From positions 1 to 9,030 of the forward strand of contig JAGRKY010000456.1 of NCBI GenBank assembly GCA_020442095.1: 9,030 nt of DNA, in the 5' to 3' direction. The notes under the pieces are model-generated. The model searched no databases, had not been told where the DNA came from, and saw nothing but the letters and a program-made list of their open reading frames with translations. This DNA comes from Bauldia sp. (GTDB taxonomy: Bacteria; Pseudomonadota; Alphaproteobacteria; Rhizobiales; Kaistiaceae). Below, piece after piece: positions 5,584 through 9,030 of this stretch (positions within the stretch are counted from its first letter, which is position 1; every line of letters starts with the position of its first letter). Made by a program: the position numbers and the translations under genes.

Positions 5584-5811
5584 TCATGCGATCACGGGAG
5601 CGCGGACGGGAACGCCGGCGCGCTTCGCTTCGGGGGTATCGAGATCGACCAGCGTCGCCCAGCGACGCGACCAGGAATGCCGGCCGCCGCAGGCCCAGCA
5701 ATCGACTGTCTGATTGGCAAGGGGCATCGCCTCGAAGCTGGCCGCGTCAGCCTCGATGCCAGTTGAAATCGTCTGCCCGGTCTTCGGGCACTTGATGGCG
5801 ATGATGCTCAT
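5584..5811 (-). CDS. Small zinc-ribbon-like protein of unknown function
   Basis: From the ATG at 5809-5811 the product has 75 residues beginning MSIIAIKCPKTGQ; an upstream in-frame ATG at 5824-5826 would add five residues (MRCVV). Neither start has a clear ribosome site; the inner one is chosen because similar small alphaproteobacterial proteins, as I recall them, begin just before the I-x-C-P-x-T-G stretch. C8 in KCPKTG and C38, C41 and H45 in CWACGGRH are the likely metal ligands, giving a compact zinc-ribbon-like fold. A W-rich stretch (SWSRRW) follows, then a charged tail. It has no export signal or membrane segment. The function is unknown; nucleic-acid or protein binding are common for such folds. 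It is flanked by non-coding sequence on both sides and appears to be a single-gene unit. Confidence 0.75.
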   Translation of the reverse strand: MSIIAIKCPKTGQTISTGIEADAASFEAMPLANQTVDCWACGGRHSWSRRWATLVDLDTPEAKRAGVPVRAPVIA

Positions 5812-5846
5812 GACCACGCAACGCATACACAGGCGTATTTCGCGTC

Positions 5847-5872
5847 ATTCTAGGCGATCGCCGCGCGATCGC
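5847..5872 (-). promoter_or_regulatory. Probable -10 with paired GCGATCGC palindromes at the -35 place
   Basis: On the minus strand TAGAAT (5847-5852) is a five-of-six match to the -10 hexamer; the predicted start near 5840 gives a leader of about 29 bases to ATG 5811. No -35 hexamer is seen at the proper distance. Instead two copies of the 8-base palindrome GCGATCGC (5854-5861 and 5865-5872) flank CGC. They make both a direct and an inverted repeat, suitable as a dimer binding site or a hairpin. Confidence 0.5.
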
Positions 5873-5936
5873 ATCGCATTTCGCCAATTCTTACTAAGAG
5901 AAGGTTGACGGCACCGAAGACTACAACCGGACGGCA

Positions 5937-6506
5937 TCAGCTCCCGGCGGAATTGCCGCCCGTCCGCGAGCCACGGACCTGGATATCGGTGCCGAAGACC
6001 TTGTCCCAGAAACCGCTCGTCACGCCGTAATTGCCCTCGTCGTTGAAATGGTGATGGAGCATGTGCCGGCGCTTGAGGCGCATGGCGAGGGCGCTGCGGC
6101 CGAGACCGCCGTGGTGGATCAGGTGGTGAACCGAGACGTACCAGAGATAGCCGAGCATGAAGCCGGCGGTCAGCCCCCCGGCGACTGCCGGAACGGCCAG
6201 ATAGAGCGGCACATAGACGAGGCCGAAGATGAGGATCAGGCTCAGCCAGATCGGCGTGCCGATCAATGCCGCCTGCTCCCGGTGATGCGCTTCATGCATC
6301 TCACGGACGCCCGGCAGGTGATGCAGCACGTAGCGGTGCATCACGTATTCGACCAGGGTCCAGATCGCGACGCCGACGACAAACGCGGCGAGCGTGGTTC
6401 CGTAGTGGTCAGGCCACGTCCGCCACAGCGCGAAACTCGCCATCCCGGCTATGGCAACCGGATAGACGACGAAGTCCGAATAATAGCCGACCTTTCCGAG
6501 ACGCAT
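5937..6506 (-). CDS. Fatty acid hydroxylase / sterol desaturase family membrane protein
   Basis: The 189-residue product belongs to the di-iron membrane hydroxylase group (PF04116-type). Histidine clusters in order are H57-R-Y-V-L-H62-H63, H71-E-A-H74-H75, H127-H128-L-I-H131-H132 and H148-M-L-H151-H152, which together supply the usual metal ligands. Hydrophobic segments at about 11-30, 37-55, 84-105 and 107-126 place it in the inner membrane with the clusters on the cytoplasmic face. The family adds hydroxyl groups or double bonds to lipid chains or ring lipids with O2. The small size and HRYVLHH spacing are closest to the fatty acid 2-hydroxylase/carotenoid hydroxylase-like bacterial members; the substrate cannot be read. 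The start at 6504-6506 has AGGGG about six bases upstream. No redox partner gene is adjacent. The C-terminal tail (residues 178-189) is polar and disordered-looking. Confidence 0.85.
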   Translation of the reverse strand: MRLGKVGYYSDFVVYPVAIAGMASFALWRTWPDHYGTTLAAFVVGVAIWTLVEYVMHRYVLHHLPGVREMHEAHHREQAALIGTPIWLSLILIFGLVYVPLYLAVPAVAGGLTAGFMLGYLWYVSVHHLIHHGGLGRSALAMRLKRRHMLHHHFNDEGNYGVTSGFWDKVFGTDIQVRGSRTGGNSAGS

Positions 6507-6796
6507 GGCACCCCTGCTGATGCAAAAGAAGTTAGCCGGGCAAGATCATATCAAGCTCGCCGCACGGCGTCACGTCTGTGGATTGCGGCCCGCCGACGCG
6601 CCGACGGACCATCCAACAGGACGCAGAAACCGCCGTTTCGCTAGGCCGCCGGCGATTTCCGTCCCGCGCTGCGCCGGCAATTCGCGCTTGCCGACCGCCG
6701 CCGGATACACCTTTCCGCCCGGATGGGCCGCACCGAATCTCCGTCCACCTGCCGTGGCGATTCGCGACGGCGCGACCGTCTCCGCGACGCCGCCCG
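6507..6796. other. Non-coding stretch upstream of the hydroxylase gene
   Basis: These 290 bases separate the E2 stop from the hydroxylase start, both on the minus strand. The part near 6545-6573 carries the probable hydroxylase promoter. GACGG/CCGTC (6766-6780) is a 5-bp stem 16 bases past the E2 stop without a T-run, a weak terminator candidate. Open frames across the stretch give low-complexity Arg/Pro/Gly-rich peptides without ribosome sites, so no gene is called. Confidence 0.5.
6545..6573 (-). promoter_or_regulatory. Probable promoter of the hydroxylase gene
   Basis: On the minus strand GTGACG (6568-6573, four of six matches to TTGACA) and TATGAT (6545-6550, five of six to TATAAT) are 17 bases apart. 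The predicted start near 6538 gives a leader of about 32 bases before ATG 6506. The spacing and hexamers fit a housekeeping sigma factor. Confidence 0.5.
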
Positions 6797-8047
6797 CTAG
6801 TGCGCCGACCAGGGGCCGAGCTCGATCCGGTCGGCGAGGCTGCCAAGGAATTCCGCGCCGGTGACGCCGTCGATCAGCCGGTGGTCGACGGAGAGCGTCA
6901 CGTTGATGCCGGTGCTGACGGCGATGCCGCCGGCCCGGGGCACGACCTTCTCATGCTCGCGGCCGATCGCGATGATGCTCGATTCGCGCGGCTGGATGAT
7001 CGCCTCGAAGCGATCGGCGCCGGCGCGTCCGACATTCGACAGCGACATCGATGCCGGGTCGGCGTCGGACTGGGCCAGCCGCCCCGAGCGGGCGCGCTGG
7101 ACGGCGGCCTGGCGGGTGGAGGCGATCGAGGCGAGCGGCTTGCCGGCGAGATCGCGCAGGACCGGGATCATCACCCCGTCCTCGACCGCGACCACGAGGC
7201 CGATATCGACCGAGGAGGAGCGGACCAGCGCCGGCTGTCCCTCGCCCTCGACATAGCGGACCAGCATCCGCGGCGACTGGGCGAGGCAATCGGCCAGCGC
7301 CTGAAGCAGGAAATCGGTGAAGGTCAGCTTGACGCCGGCCGACTGCTCGATCTCCGGACCGATCATCGCCTTGGCGCGCGCGACCGCGGTGGTGTCAATC
7401 CAGCGGTCGAGGACGAAGGACGGGATCGTCTGGCGGCTCAGCGACACGGCGGTGGCGATGCGGCTCCGCATCGGCGACAGCGGCTCGGCATTGGCCGGCA
7501 GCGGGCCGGTGGCGATCGGCATCGGCGCGGCGACCGGCCTCAGGGCCGGGGCCGCGGCGGGCGCTTCCGGCTTCGCCTCGGCTGCCGCCAGGACGTCGCG
7601 GGCGCGGATGCGGCCATGCGGGCCGGACCCGGCGAGGCCGGCGAGGTCGACACCGTGGATGCCGGCGAGGCGCTTCGCCATCGGCGAGGCGAGGATCCGT
7701 TCGCCGGCGGGCGCGCTCCGCGCCGCGGCGACGGGGGCCGGCGCCTTCGGCGACGGCGGCGCGGGCGTCGAGGATTCCGGCTTGGCGGACCTGGCCGTAG
7801 CGGCCGGTGCCACGCCAGCGGTCTCGAAGCGGGCAAGCACGGCGCCGACCGCGAGCTCCGCGCCGGCTTCGGCCATCAGCTCGAGCACCTTGCCGTCGAC
7901 CGGCGATTCGACCTCCATGGTCGCCTTGTCGGTCTCGAGCTCGACAAGCGGCTCGCCGGTCTTGACCGCGTCGCCGACCTGCTTCAGCCAGCGGCCGATG
8001 GTGGCGGTTTCCATGGTGGCGCTGAGCTTGGGGAGGAGAAAATCCAT
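6797..8047 (-). CDS. Dihydrolipoamide acyltransferase (E2) of a 2-oxo acid/acetoin dehydrogenase
   Basis: E2 is the core of the complex: its lipoyl arm carries the acyl group from E1 to CoA. The 416 residues show the full plan. A lipoyl domain at 2-76 has the lipoylated lysine K41 in ETDKATMEVESP. An Ala/Pro linker follows, then a peripheral subunit-binding domain at about 118-154 (ASPMAKRLAG, GSGPHGRIRARDV). A second Ala/Pro linker leads to the catalytic domain from about 185 with the active-site DHRLIDG (H389, D393) near the C-terminus. One lipoyl domain is usual for bacterial members of this size. It starts 13 bases after the E1-beta stop, with GGGGAC just after that stop as a ribosome site, so the two are co-transcribed. 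The acyl substrate (pyruvate, acetoin or a branched-chain 2-oxo acid) is not decided by sequence. The E1-beta partner without a lipoyl domain points away from the main rhizobial-type pyruvate dehydrogenase and towards an acetoin dehydrogenase-like system. Confidence 0.9.
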   Translation of the reverse strand: MDFLLPKLSATMETATIGRWLKQVGDAVKTGEPLVELETDKATMEVESPVDGKVLELMAEAGAELAVGAVLARFETAGVAPAATARSAKPESSTPAPPSPKAPAPVAAARSAPAGERILASPMAKRLAGIHGVDLAGLAGSGPHGRIRARDVLAAAEAKPEAPAAAPALRPVAAPMPIATGPLPANAEPLSPMRSRIATAVSLSRQTIPSFVLDRWIDTTAVARAKAMIGPEIEQSAGVKLTFTDFLLQALADCLAQSPRMLVRYVEGEGQPALVRSSSVDIGLVVAVEDGVMIPVLRDLAGKPLASIASTRQAAVQRARSGRLAQSDADPASMSLSNVGRAGADRFEAIIQPRESSIIAIGREHEKVVPRAGGIAVSTGINVTLSVDHRLIDGVTGAEFLGSLADRIELGPWSAH

Positions 8048-8060
8048 GCCGTGGCGTCCC

Positions 8061-9029
8061 CTATTCGAGCAGCGCTTTGGCGGTTGCGGCGATCTTTTCC
8101 GGCGAGGGCAGCATGGCGTCCTCGAGACCGGGGCTGTAGGGCAGCGGATGGTCGGGAAGCGTCACCCGCGCCGGTGGGCTGTCGAGATAGTCGAAGGCCT
8201 GGGAGACGACGTCGGCGACGACGTCCGAGCTCCAGCCGCCGGTCGGCGACTGCTCCTCGACGACGACCAGGTTGTTGGTGCGCCGGACGCTCTCGGCGAT
8301 CAGCTCGACATTGAGCGGGCGCAGCACCTGGATGTCGATGACCTCGGCGGCGATGCCCTCGTCCCTGAGGATGTCGGCGGCGTCAAGCGAACGGCCGACC
8401 ATGGCGAGGCTGCCGACGATGGTGACGTCCGAGCCTTCGCGGAGGATCCTCGGCCCGGTCGGCATCGCCACCTCATCGGTCCCGACCGGCACCGGCCCCT
8501 TCATCGACAGCAGCGCCTTGTGCTCGAGCACCAGAACCGGGTTGTCGTCGCGGATCGCGGCCTTGAGCATCAGATAGGCCTGCTCGGGATTCGACGGGCA
8601 GACGATCTTGAGGCCCGGCACCGACAGCATCCAGGATTCGGCGGTCTGGGAATGCTGGGCGGCGAAGCGCAGGCCCGCGCCGCCGATTGCCCGGATGACG
8701 ATCGGCGTCTTGACCTTGCCACCCGACATGAAGCGGTGCTTGGCGATGCCATTGACGATCTGGTCGAAGGCGACGCCGAGGAAATCCGCGAACATGATCT
8801 CGGCGATCGGCCGGTAGCCGGTCAACGACAGACCGAGCGAGGCGCCGACGAAGCCGGTCTCGGCGATCGGCGTGTCGCGGACCCGCGCCGCGCCAAATTC
8901 CTCGTAGAGGCCCTGGCAGGTCTTGAACGGACCGCCCGATTCGCCGATGTCCTCGCCCATGATCAGCGTCGTCGGATCGCGACGCATCTCCTCCTGGAGG
9001 GCGATGACGATCGCCTCGCGATAGGTCAT
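8061..9029 (-). CDS. E1-beta subunit (transketolase-like) of a 2-oxo acid/acetoin dehydrogenase
   Basis: E1-beta joins E1-alpha to form the thiamine-diphosphate enzyme that decarboxylates a 2-oxo acid, or cleaves acetoin, and acylates E2. The 322 residues begin MTYREAIVIALQEEM and include GEDIG, RVRDTPIAE with E57 as the conserved cofactor-activating glutamate, FADFLGVAFDQI, the AAQHSQ histidine H126 of the active site, PSNPEQAYLMLKAAI and a C-terminal domain with DIQVLRPLN and EEQSPTGGW. The length fits AcoB-type or plain PDH E1-beta proteins (about 325-340). The ATG lies one base from the window edge, so a slightly longer N-terminus outside cannot be excluded. No lipoyl domain precedes it in the visible part. 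The E2 gene follows at 13 bases; E1-alpha should lie immediately to the right. Pyruvate or acetoin is the likeliest substrate. Confidence 0.9.
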   Translation of the reverse strand: MTYREAIVIALQEEMRRDPTTLIMGEDIGESGGPFKTCQGLYEEFGAARVRDTPIAETGFVGASLGLSLTGYRPIAEIMFADFLGVAFDQIVNGIAKHRFMSGGKVKTPIVIRAIGGAGLRFAAQHSQTAESWMLSVPGLKIVCPSNPEQAYLMLKAAIRDDNPVLVLEHKALLSMKGPVPVGTDEVAMPTGPRILREGSDVTIVGSLAMVGRSLDAADILRDEGIAAEVIDIQVLRPLNVELIAESVRRTNNLVVVEEQSPTGGWSSDVVADVVSQAFDYLDSPPARVTLPDHPLPYSPGLEDAMLPSPEKIAATAKALLE

Positions 9030-9030
9030 T

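Noticed and set aside
5531..5713. Plus-strand 60-codon frame with GAAGGG seven bases before its ATG
   Set aside because: It runs antisense through most of the zinc-ribbon gene, whose Cys/His ligands are clear. The peptide itself has no recognisable feature, although the ribosome-site-like run is tempting.
6578..8314. 578-codon plus-strand frame opposite E2
   Set aside because: It covers the E2 gene in antisense; the translation is Arg/Gly/Asp-rich and lacks recognisable domains, whereas E2 has all its domains.
1..9030. CRISPR arrays, tRNA/rRNA genes, insertion sequences, prophage or defence genes
   Set aside because: No spaced repeats, cloverleaf-type sequences, transposase motifs, terminal repeats or phage/defence proteins were seen on either strand.

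Overview
The window is uniformly GC-rich DNA with dense, short-spaced genes. Several products are typical of alphaproteobacteria, probably Hyphomicrobiales (Rhizobiales): a small SGCIRM-type L,D-transpeptidase, a short CPKTG/CWACG zinc-ribbon protein and a TTAAC-N6-TTAAC (CtrA-type) box. The taxonomic call is inference from protein style; there is no rRNA or marker gene.

Positions 1-3923 (+ strand) are the distal part of a sugar-uptake and catabolism operon. It holds the last codons of an RbsC-type ABC permease, a secreted RbsB-type binding protein, a cytoplasmic TIM-barrel protein that resembles the GHL10/DUF187 glycoside-hydrolase-like group, a ROK-family sugar kinase without the usual zinc motif, and a NagB-type glucosamine-6-phosphate deaminase. 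The likely logic is uptake of an amino-sugar-containing compound, cleavage or processing by the TIM-barrel protein, phosphorylation by the ROK kinase, then deamination to fructose-6-phosphate. No NagA deacetylase is visible. GC-rich hairpins lie on both sides of the binding-protein gene. This operon, and the TIM-barrel gene in particular, is the best candidate for something undescribed.

Positions 3924-4853 hold a 294-base non-coding stretch, with nested inverted repeats just before the gene, and then an exported L,D-transpeptidase (+). Positions 4854-5020 separate it from convergent genes and carry hairpins that may end transcription from both sides.

Positions 5021-6506 carry three minus-strand single genes: a 105-residue Sel1-like hypothetical, a 75-residue zinc-ribbon protein and a His-rich fatty acid hydroxylase/sterol desaturase family membrane protein. 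Each has a readable promoter-like region. The first has an AT-rich control region with a CtrA-type box and an inverted repeat; the second has two GCGATCGC palindromes directly upstream of a good -10.

Positions 6797-9029 (minus strand) hold the E2 and E1-beta genes of a 2-oxo acid or acetoin dehydrogenase complex, in the order E1-beta then E2, 13 bases apart. The E1-alpha gene is expected just beyond the right edge. No tRNA, rRNA, CRISPR array, insertion sequence or phage gene was seen.
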